Below the pieces are notes generated by a model that saw only the letters and a program-made list of their open reading frames with translations, was not told the origin of the DNA and made no database searches. Both the position numbers and the translations under genes were made by a program. A stretch of DNA of 38,782 nucleotides from the NCBI RefSeq assembly GCF_001612665.1, contig NZ_BDAX01000048.1:1-38782 (forward strand). Reading direction: 5' to 3'. The stretch is from Nocardia alba NBRC 108234. GTDB lineage: Bacteria; Actinomycetota; Actinomycetes; Mycobacteriales; Mycobacteriaceae. Below, piece after piece: positions 1 through 7,549 of this stretch. The number at the start of each line of letters is the position of its first letter. Position 1 is the stretch's first letter.

Positions 1-9
1 GGAGTTTTC

Positions 10-801
10 ATGTCCCTTCGTGACTCGACCACTGCGCCCTACTGCCCCTGCCCCGCCACCGAACCCGGCCACTACGAGGGTCCTTTCGTCAGCGACTGGC
101 ACGACAGCGACGACCGGCTGTGGTTCGCCGATGTCGCCCTGGTCGCGGCATTCGTCGGCGAGGCGGTCCGTGCCGAGCTGCTCGGACACACCCTCGATGC
201 CCAGACCCTGTGGGATGTCGTCGATGACGGCTTCTACGGCTGCTTCAAAAACGTCGCGGCGCTGGACCTGCACAACGCCGCACTCGCTCTGACATCGAAC
301 GGCGACTTCACGTCGGCGCCCGACGCCGAGGCCCGCGCGTACCGGCTGGCGGCCGAGCTGGTCGAGTACTTCTGCGATCCCAGCCCGCTGCTGCTCGAAT
401 GGCACATCCAGCAGGTGATCACCGCGCCCTGGCGCTCCCGTCGCCGTGCACGCAAGGCGTTGCGCCGCTTCGTGCTCACCCACGGACTGAATCCCACCAA
501 CGCTGACCACATCGAGGTCCTCGACCGCGGCCGCCGTCACGGCACGCGTACGCCTCAGCTGCGCTATGGCACCTACCTGGTCTACCTCGGTGTCGCCGGT
601 GACGGGTCGGGCCACTACGTCCACGCTGATGTCACTCGTTCGGTGTGGGAGCTGCTCGGCTCTCCCCGCCGGTTGACCCGTGCGGAGTCGGCGATGCTGG
701 CCTACGCCAACAGCGAGGGCCTGTCTGATCTCGAAATGCGCTGGCGCCACACCGTGTCCGGCGCGCTGGCCAAGCTGTCCGACTTCGCGATGGGCGTCTG
801 A
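10..801 (+). CDS. Hypothetical protein, operon partner of the DNA methyltransferase
   Basis: Encodes 263 aa of no family I recognise. The N-terminal third is acidic and aromatic-rich. A strongly basic stretch (WRSRRRARKALRRF) lies near residues 138-151, which could contact nucleic acid, but no named fold is evident. The ATG at 10 is preceded by GGAG at 1-4; if the molecule is circular this becomes AAGGAG across the junction. The stop TGA (799-801) is one base before the methyltransferase ATG at 803, so the two genes are almost certainly co-transcribed and probably translationally coupled. A role accessory to methylation is inferred from position only. GC-rich third codon positions support coding. 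Confidence 0.75.
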   Translation: MSLRDSTTAPYCPCPATEPGHYEGPFVSDWHDSDDRLWFADVALVAAFVGEAVRAELLGHTLDAQTLWDVVDDGFYGCFKNVAALDLHNAALALTSNGDFTSAPDAEARAYRLAAELVEYFCDPSPLLLEWHIQQVITAPWRSRRRARKALRRFVLTHGLNPTNADHIEVLDRGRRHGTRTPQLRYGTYLVYLGVAGDGSGHYVHADVTRSVWELLGSPRRLTRAESAMLAYANSEGLSDLEMRWRHTVSGALAKLSDFAMGV

Positions 802-802
802 G

Positions 803-2389
803 ATGAGCCTGCGATCCACGGTGTTCTTCGCTGGATGGGGCGGGGACAGTCAGGGGTTCGACGCGGTCCCCGGTGTCACGACCAGCCTGGCGGGCAATCA
901 CAACCCGATCTGTGTCGAGGTCCATGCGCTCAATTTCCCTGACACCTTTCATCTTCCGCCTGGTGATGTCCGCAAGATCGACCTGGCCACGCTGCCCTAT
1001 ACCGAGTTGTTCTGGGCGTCGCCGGCGTGCCCTGCGTGGACCGACGCCAAGGGCAAGAAGCGGTATTTCGATCGGTCGAATCAGTACACGCTCATCGAGG
1101 ACACCGAACTCGGCGAGCTGGTCGAGGATCCGGCCGAGGCGCGTTCGCGGGCGCTGATCGAGCAGATCCCGCGCTACCTGCGCGCGATGGCCGGTCGCGG
1201 TACTCCCGTGCTGGGCGGGGTGATGGAGAACGTGATCCAGTGCCGACGGTGGGACAAGTGGGCCGAGTGGCGGCGTTCGATCGAGGAGATCGGCCCCGGC
1301 TACGAGGTCGCCGTCATCGCGCTCAACTCGATGCACGCGATGCCGCGCGTGTGCTCCCCGGCGCCGCAATCGCGTGACCGGCTCTACGTCATGTACTGGT
1401 TGAAAACGCTGGGGCGGCGGCCCGACCTGGACAAGTGGCTGCGCCCGCGCGCCTTCTGCGACCGCTGCGACAAGGTCGTCGACGCGATCCAGTCGTGGAA
1501 GCAGCCCGGGGTCGAAATGGGCCGCTACGGCGCGCACGGCCAGTACGTGTACCGGTGCCCGTCCAAGACCTGCGCCTACCAGGTCGTCGAGCCGTTCACG
1601 ACCCCGGCGTCGGCGGCGATCAACTGGGATCTCGACCCTGGCCAGAAGATCGGCGAGCGCACCAAACCGCTCGCGGCCGCGACGCTCGACCGGATCCGGA
1701 TCGGACTGGAGAAGTACGCGGGCGAGGCGATGCTGAGCCCGGCCGGTGGGACCTGGCGCACCGCGGCGACCCCGCTGTCGGAGCCGATGTCGACGCGCAC
1801 GACCCGCGAGACCGACGCGCTGGTGCTGCCGCCGATGGTGGTGCAGACCAGCAAGCGCTCCACCCAGCACGCCCGCACCGCGGGAATGCCGATGCCGACG
1901 CAGACCACGCGCCGCGAGCTCGGGGTGGCCATCCCACCGTTTCTGACCTCGCTACGCGGCGGGGGCAGCAAGAAGCTCGTCTACGGCGTCGACCAGCCGC
2001 TGGCCACATTCTCCGCCAGCGGCTTCCACCACGGCCTGGTCTCGCCTCCTGGCACCGAGCAGGGGCGGGAGGAGCTGCTGGTGCCCTACTACCGCACCGG
2101 CGTCACGCGGCCGGTCACCGACCCGATGGGGACCTTGACCACCCGCGATCGTTTCGGGTTGCTCGGTGTCGATCCGGACCGGCTGCTCGCCGAGTGCACC
2201 TTCCGGATGCTCGACCCCGACGAGATCCGCGACGGCATGGCCTTCCGCTCGACCTTCAAACCGATCGGCGACAAGCGCACCCAGGCCGCCGGGTACGGCA
2301 ACGCGGTCACCCCGCCCACCGCGGAGGTGCTGGGTTGCGCACTGGCCGAGGCGATCACCGGCGAACCGATCGAGCGTTTCGTCAACTGA
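803..2389 (+). CDS. DNA (cytosine-5) methyltransferase
   Basis: A 528-aa C5-cytosine methyltransferase, which would transfer a methyl group from SAM to C5 of cytosine in a target DNA site. Motif I is FFAGWGGDSQGF (residues 8-19). Motif IV is SPACPAWTDAKG with the probable catalytic Cys76; this is the SPxC variant rather than the usual PPCQ. Motif VI is MENV (141-144), motif VIII is QSRDRLY (189-195), and motif X is GNAVTPP near residue 498. A four-Cys cluster (C219, C222, C252, C257) inserted after motif VIII looks like a zinc ribbon. The ATG at 803 was chosen over an open frame running further upstream because motif I must lie near the N-terminus and the start follows the previous stop directly. 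No restriction endonuclease is recognised beside it, so it may be an orphan modifier. A strong terminator follows. Confidence 0.88.
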   Translation: MSLRSTVFFAGWGGDSQGFDAVPGVTTSLAGNHNPICVEVHALNFPDTFHLPPGDVRKIDLATLPYTELFWASPACPAWTDAKGKKRYFDRSNQYTLIEDTELGELVEDPAEARSRALIEQIPRYLRAMAGRGTPVLGGVMENVIQCRRWDKWAEWRRSIEEIGPGYEVAVIALNSMHAMPRVCSPAPQSRDRLYVMYWLKTLGRRPDLDKWLRPRAFCDRCDKVVDAIQSWKQPGVEMGRYGAHGQYVYRCPSKTCAYQVVEPFTTPASAAINWDLDPGQKIGERTKPLAAATLDRIRIGLEKYAGEAMLSPAGGTWRTAATPLSEPMSTRTTRETDALVLPPMVVQTSKRSTQHARTAGMPMPTQTTRRELGVAIPPFLTSLRGGGSKKLVYGVDQPLATFSASGFHHGLVSPPGTEQGREELLVPYYRTGVTRPVTDPMGTLTTRDRFGLLGVDPDRLLAECTFRMLDPDEIRDGMAFRSTFKPIGDKRTQAAGYGNAVTPPTAEVLGCALAEAITGEPIERFVN

Positions 2390-2394
2390 CCAGG

Positions 2395-2433
2395 TGGTGG
2401 GACCGGGGTGCCCTTAACACCCCGGTCCCACCA
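2395..2433 (+). terminator. Intrinsic terminator after the methyltransferase gene
   Basis: A 16-bp perfect stem (2395-2410 with 2418-2433) closes a 7-nt loop six bases after the methyltransferase stop. It has no long T tract, as is common in high-GC actinobacteria. It separates the methyltransferase operon from the next gene. Confidence 0.75.
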
Positions 2434-2528
2434 GTCGCATTCTCTCTCAACCCGTAATCGGTACGACCTGCAGCTTGGGGATTCTCGGCGCCACAGCGAG
2501 CACCCTGACCGGGGGTTAGCCTGTCGTC

Positions 2529-3071
2529 ATGACATCGGGGGATCTCGACGCTTTGGCTATCGCTCGCGAGCAGCTCCGTCATCTCGCGGACGGGCCGTAT
2601 CTCGATGATCCGCAGCTCCGGCTGCAGCTGGGTCTGCTGGCCGCCCAGATCGCCTTGGCGGAACGACTTCCTGCCGACCTTCCGCTTCCTGCAGACCTTT
2701 TACAAGAGCAGCAGGTCCCCCACCTGCCAGTGACCGTCGGCGAGTGGGACCTGCCCACGATCAAGCGCTTCCTCGAGAGACTGCCCGGGACCGGCATGCA
2801 AACGCTGCGGGCCTTGGTCGCCGAGGGAGGCAGCGCTACACCCGCGCGCATCAAGGAACTCATCGGCATGAAGAGCCTGTCGGGCGTGAAATCGGCACAG
2901 CAGAAGGCGTTCCGGTCGATGCCCCTGCAGCCGCGGCCACCCGGATGGCTCATCGAGAAGAAGCACACCAACAACAACCAGGACGCCGCGATCGAGCGAT
3001 ACTTCATCCGCTCGGCCCTGCTGCCCTTGGTTGCCGACGCGCTCGACCAGATCGACAAAGATATCCGGTGA
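2529..3071 (+). CDS. Hypothetical protein, 180 aa
   Basis: No family recognised. The N-terminal 60 residues are Leu/Ala-rich helices. The C-terminal half is basic (KSAQQKAFRSM, IEKKHTNNNQD) and could bind nucleic acid. TAGCCT at 2517-2522 sits 6 nt before the ATG, matching an actinobacterial -10 box for a leaderless transcript; no ribosome site is visible. It lies between the methyltransferase and a Ymh-type gene on the same strand, so a role in the same stress or defence island is possible but unproven. Confidence 0.65.
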   Translation: MTSGDLDALAIAREQLRHLADGPYLDDPQLRLQLGLLAAQIALAERLPADLPLPADLLQEQQVPHLPVTVGEWDLPTIKRFLERLPGTGMQTLRALVAEGGSATPARIKELIGMKSLSGVKSAQQKAFRSMPLQPRPPGWLIEKKHTNNNQDAAIERYFIRSALLPLVADALDQIDKDIR

Positions 3072-3132
3072 CAGGTCCTGTCGGCCACCGGAAAGTTGCT
3101 GTCGCTAAACCCCGGTGCGCAAAGATAGCGTC

Positions 3133-3870
3133 ATGGCTTTCGAAGGCGTCGACGTCGAATGGGTTCGTGGTCAGCTCCAGAACTTCCTCGACGAGACAGA
3201 GCCTGTCTATGAGGACAACTCCAACTCCTGGGTTCTGCGTTGCAGCCGCGGCAGATTTGTCGAGCTGATGGAGGTCGCCGGGGCGATCCTCGATCGGCTC
3301 TATCCGGACTGGGCTCAGCAAAATATTCCTGAACTCGGAGCCGACGAGCCAGAGCAGGAAGTGCGGGACGCGGTTCGCCGACTGATCGTGCGCCTCGACT
3401 ACCAGAACGAGCTGATCGAGCGGCTCGGTGGAACCGATACCGAGCCGCAGATCAGTGCGAGGTCATTGCACCCGCTGGTGTGGAAGGCCGCTACCGCTCA
3501 ATGGTCGACCGGACACCGACACGAGGCAGTCTTGGCGGCGGCGAAGGCGGTGAATTCGCTGCTGCAGAAGAAGACCAGGCGCCGAGATTGTTCCGAGGGC
3601 GAACTGATCAAGCAGGCGTTTTCCCACAATCCGCCCGAGCAGGGCAAGCCGCGGTTGCGCTACGACCGCATCAGCAACGAACAGACGGCCAAGTCCATGC
3701 GCATCGGGGTGATGGACTTCGGAGCAGGGTGCTTCGGCGCCATCCGGAACCCGATCGGTCACCTGCCCAACGACGAAGTCGAACTCGACGAACAATCCGC
3801 ATTGGAGCGCCTCTGTGCGTTGAGTCTGCTTGCGCGCTGGATAGAAGAGGCTGATCTGCTCACTGCCTGA
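3133..3870 (+). CDS. TIGR02391/Ymh-family protein (HEPN-like C-terminus)
   Basis: A 245-aa protein whose C-terminal half matches my memory of the TIGR02391 (Hypoth_Ymh) family: HPLVWKAATAQWSTGHRHEAV, then a conserved block with MDFGAGCFGAIRNPIGH. The IRNPxxH signature resembles the RxxxxH motif of HEPN domains, several of which are RNases in toxin or defence systems. The function of this family is not established, so nuclease activity is inference. The N-terminal 90 residues are acidic and helical. The ATG at 3133 is preferred; a GTG at 3115 would add six residues. It stands alone after the 180-aa gene with a 61-nt gap. Confidence 0.72.
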   Translation: MAFEGVDVEWVRGQLQNFLDETEPVYEDNSNSWVLRCSRGRFVELMEVAGAILDRLYPDWAQQNIPELGADEPEQEVRDAVRRLIVRLDYQNELIERLGGTDTEPQISARSLHPLVWKAATAQWSTGHRHEAVLAAAKAVNSLLQKKTRRRDCSEGELIKQAFSHNPPEQGKPRLRYDRISNEQTAKSMRIGVMDFGAGCFGAIRNPIGHLPNDEVELDEQSALERLCALSLLARWIEEADLLTA

Positions 3871-4030
3871 AAACGCTTCGGCGGCGGTCAGGTGAGCAGG
3901 CCTTTGCACCCCTGGTCGTTACTGTGCGCTCCGCGCGCCCGAAACAGGCTCTGATCAGCGGTCCGGCGGATCCACGACGTGACGGGTGCGGCCGTATCCA
4001 GCTGCGGATCGCAAGAAGGAGTGAAACGAC

Positions 4031-4231
4031 ATGTTCCCGTTCGATACGCCGATACCGGAATCGGTGAAGGACACGATCAACAAGGTGATCGCCGACCGTC
4101 GAGGTGAACTGTTCGCGGGCGTGATTGAGGCGCTACAGCCGGAAATCGATCGGGCCATTGCGCAGACGACGATCGGTCTGCAGGCTCGGGACGTTGACCC
4201 GGAGATCCTGCGGGGTTACCGCAGTCGGTAG
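4031..4231 (+). CDS. Small hypothetical protein, 66 aa
   Basis: A 66-aa soluble helical protein (IPESVKDTINKVIADRRGEL) with no recognised family. AAGGAG at 4015-4020 is well placed before the ATG, one of the better ribosome sites in the window. A hairpin follows the stop directly. The 160 nt before it (3871-4030) contain no gene. Confidence 0.65.
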   Translation: MFPFDTPIPESVKDTINKVIADRRGELFAGVIEALQPEIDRAIAQTTIGLQARDVDPEILRGYRSR

Positions 4232-4239
4232 TGGCTAGG

Positions 4240-4282
4240 CCGTGTTGCGTGCCACCGCCCACTGAGTCGGTACGCAACACGG
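4240..4282. terminator. Bidirectional terminator hairpin between convergent genes
   Basis: An 11-bp inverted repeat (4240-4250 with 4272-4282) has a nested 4-bp stem (4254-4257 with 4268-4271) in its loop. It lies between the small gene ending at 4231 and the resolvase gene ending at 4342. Confidence 0.6.
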
Positions 4283-4341
4283 TGGGCCGGTAGTAATCGC
4301 GCGGAAAACAACGAAATCGCATGAACCGACGTTGAATCGAC

Positions 4342-5046
4342 CTACGAGTGGAACAGCGGGTGCCTGATATCGAGGGTTGTCTCACCCGTCTCGGTGTCGA
4401 TGCTGATCGGCCCGACCTCGGGCAGGTACTTGTAGATCGTCGATCGTGAGACGCCGAGCAGTCGCGCGATCGAGGAAACGGTCTCTTCCGGCCGGGTGAG
4501 TGCCGCGCGGGCCTGGCGGATCTGCTCGGCGGTCATCGCCGGTGGCCGGCCGAGCCGTTGCCCGCGGGCGCGGGCAGCGGCCAAACCCTCCTTTGTGCCG
4601 TCGACGATCAGCTCACGGATGAATTCGGCCAGCGCGGCGAAGACGTGAAAGACCAGCCGCCCGCCGGGTGTGGTGGTGTCGATCGCCTCGTGCAGGGACC
4701 GGAACCCGATCCCGCGCTTGCGCAGTCCGGTGACGATCGTGATGAGGTCTTGCAGGGATCGACCGAGTCGGTCCAGCGACGGCACCACCAAGGTGTCGCC
4801 AGGCCGCAGGTACTCCAGGCATCGCCGGAGTTCCTCGCGTTCGGTGTCCTTGCCCGACTTCTTGTCGGTGAAGATCTTCTGACACCCGGCCGCGGTGAGC
4901 GCGGCGAGCTGACGGTCGAGCAGCTGGCCGGCCGTAGAGACCCGTCCATACCCGACGAGCGCTCCCCCACCGCCGATCGGATCGAGCGCATCCCCGTCGA
5001 GGACAAGCGGTTCCGGGAGATCGAGTGCGTTCGACTTGGCGGCCAT
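4342..5046 (-). CDS. Serine recombinase (resolvase/invertase family)
   Basis: A 234-aa site-specific serine recombinase. The catalytic region begins GYGRVSTAGQLLDRQ with the nucleophile near Ser37. It continues with VVPSLDRLGRSLQDL and the E-helix segment EFIRELIVDGTKEGLAAARA, and ends in an HTH (SSIARLLGVSRSTIYKYLPE), the usual order for Tn3-type resolvases and Pin-type invertases. A 25-residue N-terminal extension precedes the core. The likely role is resolving plasmid multimers or a transposon cointegrate; no transposase is present, so multimer resolution is favoured. The start at 5046 is preceded by TACAGT at 5059-5054 with a 7-nt gap, indicating a leaderless mRNA. The upstream repeats may be its target. 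Confidence 0.9.
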   Translation of the reverse strand: MAAKSNALDLPEPLVLDGDALDPIGGGGALVGYGRVSTAGQLLDRQLAALTAAGCQKIFTDKKSGKDTEREELRRCLEYLRPGDTLVVPSLDRLGRSLQDLITIVTGLRKRGIGFRSLHEAIDTTTPGGRLVFHVFAALAEFIRELIVDGTKEGLAAARARGQRLGRPPAMTAEQIRQARAALTRPEETVSSIARLLGVSRSTIYKYLPEVGPISIDTETGETTLDIRHPLFHS

Positions 5047-5109
5047 GCCCAGAACTGTACGAGAAAGGGCTGACACGGATTGTTGAACACTCCGACTTTG
5101 CAACACGTT

Positions 5110-5191
5110 TTCTCGACACCACATCGGCGGACCCGTCCTGGCGCTTCGGGTTCCGGCGGCCGGTGTCGATAAAACGAACGGTTCTCGACAC
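5110..5191. repeat. Repeats upstream of the resolvase gene, candidate res site
   Basis: The 10-mer TTCTCGACAC occurs at 5110-5119 and 5182-5191. Its inverse core GTGTCGA is at 5163-5169, forming a 7-bp inverted repeat with the last copy. Serine resolvases usually bind paired inverted sites next to their own gene, so this is a candidate res site. The assignment is inference. Confidence 0.35.
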
Positions 5192-5264
5192 TCACTCCGT
5201 AGGCGGCAGCGGCGCGACCGTCAGCGGCCAATTTCCAAGATCATGGAACCGATCAGCTGCGCGT

Positions 5265-5309
5265 CGCGTCAAAGCGTGTGACAGGGAAATGAACGAAAGG
5301 TCAAGTGTC
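5265..5309 (+). promoter_or_regulatory. Leader motif of the first secreted-protein gene
   Basis: The 11-mer CGCGTCAAAGC at 5265-5275 lies 45 nt before the ATG at 5310. The same 11-mer lies 43 nt before the next gene, with similar bases between including GAAAGG (5295-5300), the probable ribosome site. It may be a shared operator or promoter element. Confidence 0.4.
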
Positions 5310-5480
5310 ATGAAGCGTTTCATTGCGTCCAGCACCCTCGCATTGGGTCTGCTGGCAAGTATCGGGGTTGGTGTCAGCGCTGCGGACGAGTCCGACGGTA
5401 CGTATCGAATCGGCTCCTGCGGCGTCTACTACCAATACGACGATGTCCTGAAAGCGTGCGTCTACGTGGGACCGAGCTAG
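5310..5480 (+). CDS. Small secreted protein, 56 aa
   Basis: The N-terminus is a Sec signal peptide: MKRF, then a hydrophobic core (STLALGLLASIGVGVS) and an Ala-rich cleavage site near residues 23-25. The predicted mature part is about 32 residues with two Cys that could form one disulfide (CGVYYQYDDVLKAC). No family recognised. The ATG at 5310 has GAAAGG 10 nt upstream; an in-frame ATG at 5289 is an alternative. The next gene encodes a protein of similar design behind a near-identical leader, so the two are probably a functional pair. Confidence 0.6.
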   Translation: MKRFIASSTLALGLLASIGVGVSAADESDGTYRIGSCGVYYQYDDVLKACVYVGPS

Positions 5481-5540
5481 CCACCGTTCGGATTCGGCCA
5501 ATCCAATCAGGCGACGAGCGGTCTCGGCGGAGTACGCCGG

Positions 5541-5583
5541 CGCGTCAAAGCCTGCGACAAGAAGACTGCGAAAGGCTAGTGAT
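5541..5583 (+). promoter_or_regulatory. Leader motif of the second secreted-protein gene
   Basis: Second copy of CGCGTCAAAGC (5541-5551), followed by sequence similar to the first leader and a GAAAGG ribosome site (5570-5575) before the ATG at 5584. Confidence 0.4.
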
Positions 5584-5787
5584 ATGAGGCGATTTATCGT
5601 GTCCGGCGCTCTCACGGTGGGGGTTATCGCAAGCGCGTTGTCGATTGCTCCACTCTTGGAGGGCGTCAGCGCATCGGCTCCGGGCCACAGCACGTGCTAC
5701 CCCGTCAAGGACCCCAGGACGGGCAAGATGCACATCGAATGCATCGATAACTTCAACAGTGCGAGCCCCGCAGTGTCGAAGAATTGA
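5584..5787 (+). CDS. Small secreted protein, 67 aa
   Basis: A Sec signal peptide (MRRF, hydrophobic core GALTVGVIASALSIAPLL, cleavage near GVSASA at residues 27-32) is followed by a roughly 35-residue mature part with two Cys spaced by 14 residues (CYPVKDPRTGKMHIEC). The family is not recognised. The leader and signal start closely resemble those of the gene at 5310, which suggests duplication followed by divergence of the mature part. Confidence 0.6.
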   Translation: MRRFIVSGALTVGVIASALSIAPLLEGVSASAPGHSTCYPVKDPRTGKMHIECIDNFNSASPAVSKN

Positions 5788-5853
5788 TCGTTTCGCAACA
5801 CCGCCCCTCTCGGGCGGCACGGTGGGGCGGGCCCCTCGCTCTTCTCCGGGCCG

Positions 5854-6045
5854 TCATCCCCGCGACCTACTTTTGGGGTCGCCTCCGGCCCAACGCATCA
5901 GGGTGTCGAGTACTTCCAGCGCCGCACGTCGACGGCTCCTCTTCCTCGACCACACTGCTGGGAGGATGACGCCCGTCATTACCAGGATTGCCAAGAGCCC
6001 TGGCAGGCCGACGAGGATCATCGCCTCTTTCGCGTCACTGGCCAA
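5854..6045 (-). CDS. Small membrane protein
   Basis: A 55-63 aa protein with one clear transmembrane helix (MILVGLPGLLAILVMTGVIL) followed by a highly basic cytoplasmic tail (SRKRSRRRAALEVLDTLMRW). This positive tail predicts an extracellular N-terminus. Similar short one-helix proteins are common in actinobacterial accessory DNA; the function is unknown. The start may be TTG at 6045 or ATG at 6021, and neither has an ideal ribosome site. Confidence 0.5.
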   Translation of the reverse strand: MASDAKEAMILVGLPGLLAILVMTGVILPAVWSRKRSRRRAALEVLDTLMRWAGGDPKSRSRG

Positions 6046-6300
6046 GATGGTGGCCGTTGCCCCGCCCGCAACTGCGGTTTTCGAGACAACCCTGGCCCAG
6101 TGGCTAACTGCTCACGCGGGTCGGGATTGCAGCTGTGTGCACGACCATTTCCTCCTTCCAGACGCTGCAGGCTTGGGACTCGTTCCCAGTGGATTGCTGC
6201 GCCCAAGAACTAGTGTCCCTTCCCGAGCGGCCGCCGTCGATCAACGCCCACCGCGTGGCGAAACAACGGCGGCAGCTACGCGCGGCGCAAACTTTCAGGC
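6046..6300. other. Gap without a supported gene
   Basis: Short open frames exist on both strands, but their predicted peptides show no domain, hydrophobic pattern or start signal that would support them. It may hold the promoter of the minus-strand membrane gene. Confidence 0.4.
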
Positions 6301-6501
6301 ATGCCACCGTGGAAACCGTCTACCGGTAGACCGGAGACCAAAGAGGATGACGACGTTCTACAGCACATCAGCTTCTACAAGGCCAGGGCGCGGATGTACG
6401 ACCAGCAGGGTGAGCACGAGGTCGCTGCCAAGGTTCGTGCCAAGGCTGAGGAATACCGGGCCGAGGCTGAACGCCGCGGCTTGCTCCTGGCTGGCGAGTA
6501 G
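6301..6501 (+). CDS. Small charged helical protein
   Basis: About 66 aa. From residue 24 on it reads as an amphipathic charged helix (YKARARMYDQQGEHEVAAKV, then AEEYRAEAERR) with codons typical of the window, which supports coding. The start is uncertain: the ATG at 6301 has a poor ribosome site and the first 20 residues look less like coding sequence. Confidence 0.4.
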   Translation: MPPWKPSTGRPETKEDDDVLQHISFYKARARMYDQQGEHEVAAKVRAKAEEYRAEAERRGLLLAGE

Positions 6502-6647
6502 CCGTCCGATCCCCGACCAGACCGGGATGACGGCAGGTCAGTGGTCTGACACTAGGTGACTTCCGCTGTTCCAGGACCACAGCGAGTAGAACGAACCGGC
6601 ACCCAAACCCGAACTCGGCTGCGCGACCAGGGTTTACGGTGATGCCT

Positions 6648-7073
6648 ATGAGCGAGGCCACCGCGCCGCAGGATCTGGCGACCATCCAGTTGAAGACGAT
6701 GTTCACTCCGCGCCTGTCGAACATGCTCGCACGGCAGGGGATCCGCACCCTCGCCGACCTGATGACCTACACCCACCACGACCTGGACAGCCTTCCCGCC
6801 TTCGGCGTCGGCACGCTGGCCACGATCGACGCCGCGCTGGCCGAGCGAGGCCTGCGCCTGGAACGGCACGACCCTCACCAGCCCACCCTGCTCGAGGAGT
6901 TCGACACGGTGCTCGAACAGCGCGACCAGCTCCTGGCGCTGATCGAGCGGATCACCGACTCCGTCAGCACCGTCGAAGGCCTGCGCGACATCGACACAAC
7001 GCTGGGCGGCATGGACACCAAACCCACCGTGCGCCAAGCCGCGACCACCCGCCACCGCGACAACCGCGGCTGA
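6648..7073 (+). CDS. RNA polymerase alpha-CTD-like helix-hairpin-helix protein
   Basis: A 141-aa protein. Residues about 18-70 (LSNMLARQGIRTLADLMTYT, then LDSLPAFGVGTLATIDAAL) match the pattern of the RNA polymerase alpha C-terminal domain: a helix, a short turn, then a GxGxxxxxxI HhH segment. The rest is a charged helix rich in Leu and Glu. Free-standing alpha-CTD-like proteins occur in actinobacterial accessory DNA. DNA binding is likely and any link to RNA polymerase is speculative. TACGGT at 6635-6640 lies 7 nt before the ATG, indicating a leaderless transcript. Confidence 0.65.
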   Translation: MSEATAPQDLATIQLKTMFTPRLSNMLARQGIRTLADLMTYTHHDLDSLPAFGVGTLATIDAALAERGLRLERHDPHQPTLLEEFDTVLEQRDQLLALIERITDSVSTVEGLRDIDTTLGGMDTKPTVRQAATTRHRDNRG

Positions 7074-7094
7074 CCAGGTCTCCCCTGGTCAGCC
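7068..7094 (+). terminator. Terminator hairpin
   Basis: An 11-bp perfect stem (7068-7078 with 7084-7094) and 5-nt loop overlap the stop of the HhH gene. Confidence 0.7.
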
Positions 7095-7111
7095 CACGAT
7101 CTTAGGACGCT

Positions 7112-7465
7112 ATGAGCGAAGGGTCAGAACACCACGACTTGCCATGGGGCGCGGACCCGCGCGCGCACTGGACACCGGAACAACACCAGGACTGGGCCGA
7201 CGCCGAACAGGAACTGATCGACCAGGGTTACCGTCCCGCGCAGCCGGTCTGCGAGCTGATCGCGACCGTACCCACGCCAGGCCTCGACCGGTGGGGCTGG
7301 ATCACGACCGAGTCGAATTTCGAGCTCGCGAACGGCACCACGATCGAGCGCGCGCTACTCGGCGCGGAGATGCGCCTGGTCGCCCGCGAGGCCCATGGGC
7401 TCGACGACGACGAGGACCGCGCCCACGTCTACGAACTGCGTCGAGCTCGCGGCCGCCTCAACTGA
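7112..7465 (+). CDS. Hypothetical protein, 117 aa
   Basis: An acidic soluble protein with no recognised family. The N-terminus contains WTPEQHQDWADAEQELIDQG and the middle contains WGWITTESNFELANGTTIER. AGGA sits 6 nt before the ATG. It converges on the gene ending at 7550. The 84-nt gap between them holds no clear hairpin. Confidence 0.6.
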   Translation: MSEGSEHHDLPWGADPRAHWTPEQHQDWADAEQELIDQGYRPAQPVCELIATVPTPGLDRWGWITTESNFELANGTTIERALLGAEMRLVAREAHGLDDDEDRAHVYELRRARGRLN

Positions 7466-7549
7466 AGCGTGCCAGCGGTAGCCCATCTCCGCGTTGTGAT
7501 CGATCTCGACACCGGCTACAAGGTCGGTCGGCGACCTCGAGGTACTGCA

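Noticed and set aside
632..1870. Long open frame on the minus strand opposite the methyltransferase gene
   Set aside because: It is an Arg-rich shadow frame with no domain, and the plus strand holds clear methyltransferase motifs.
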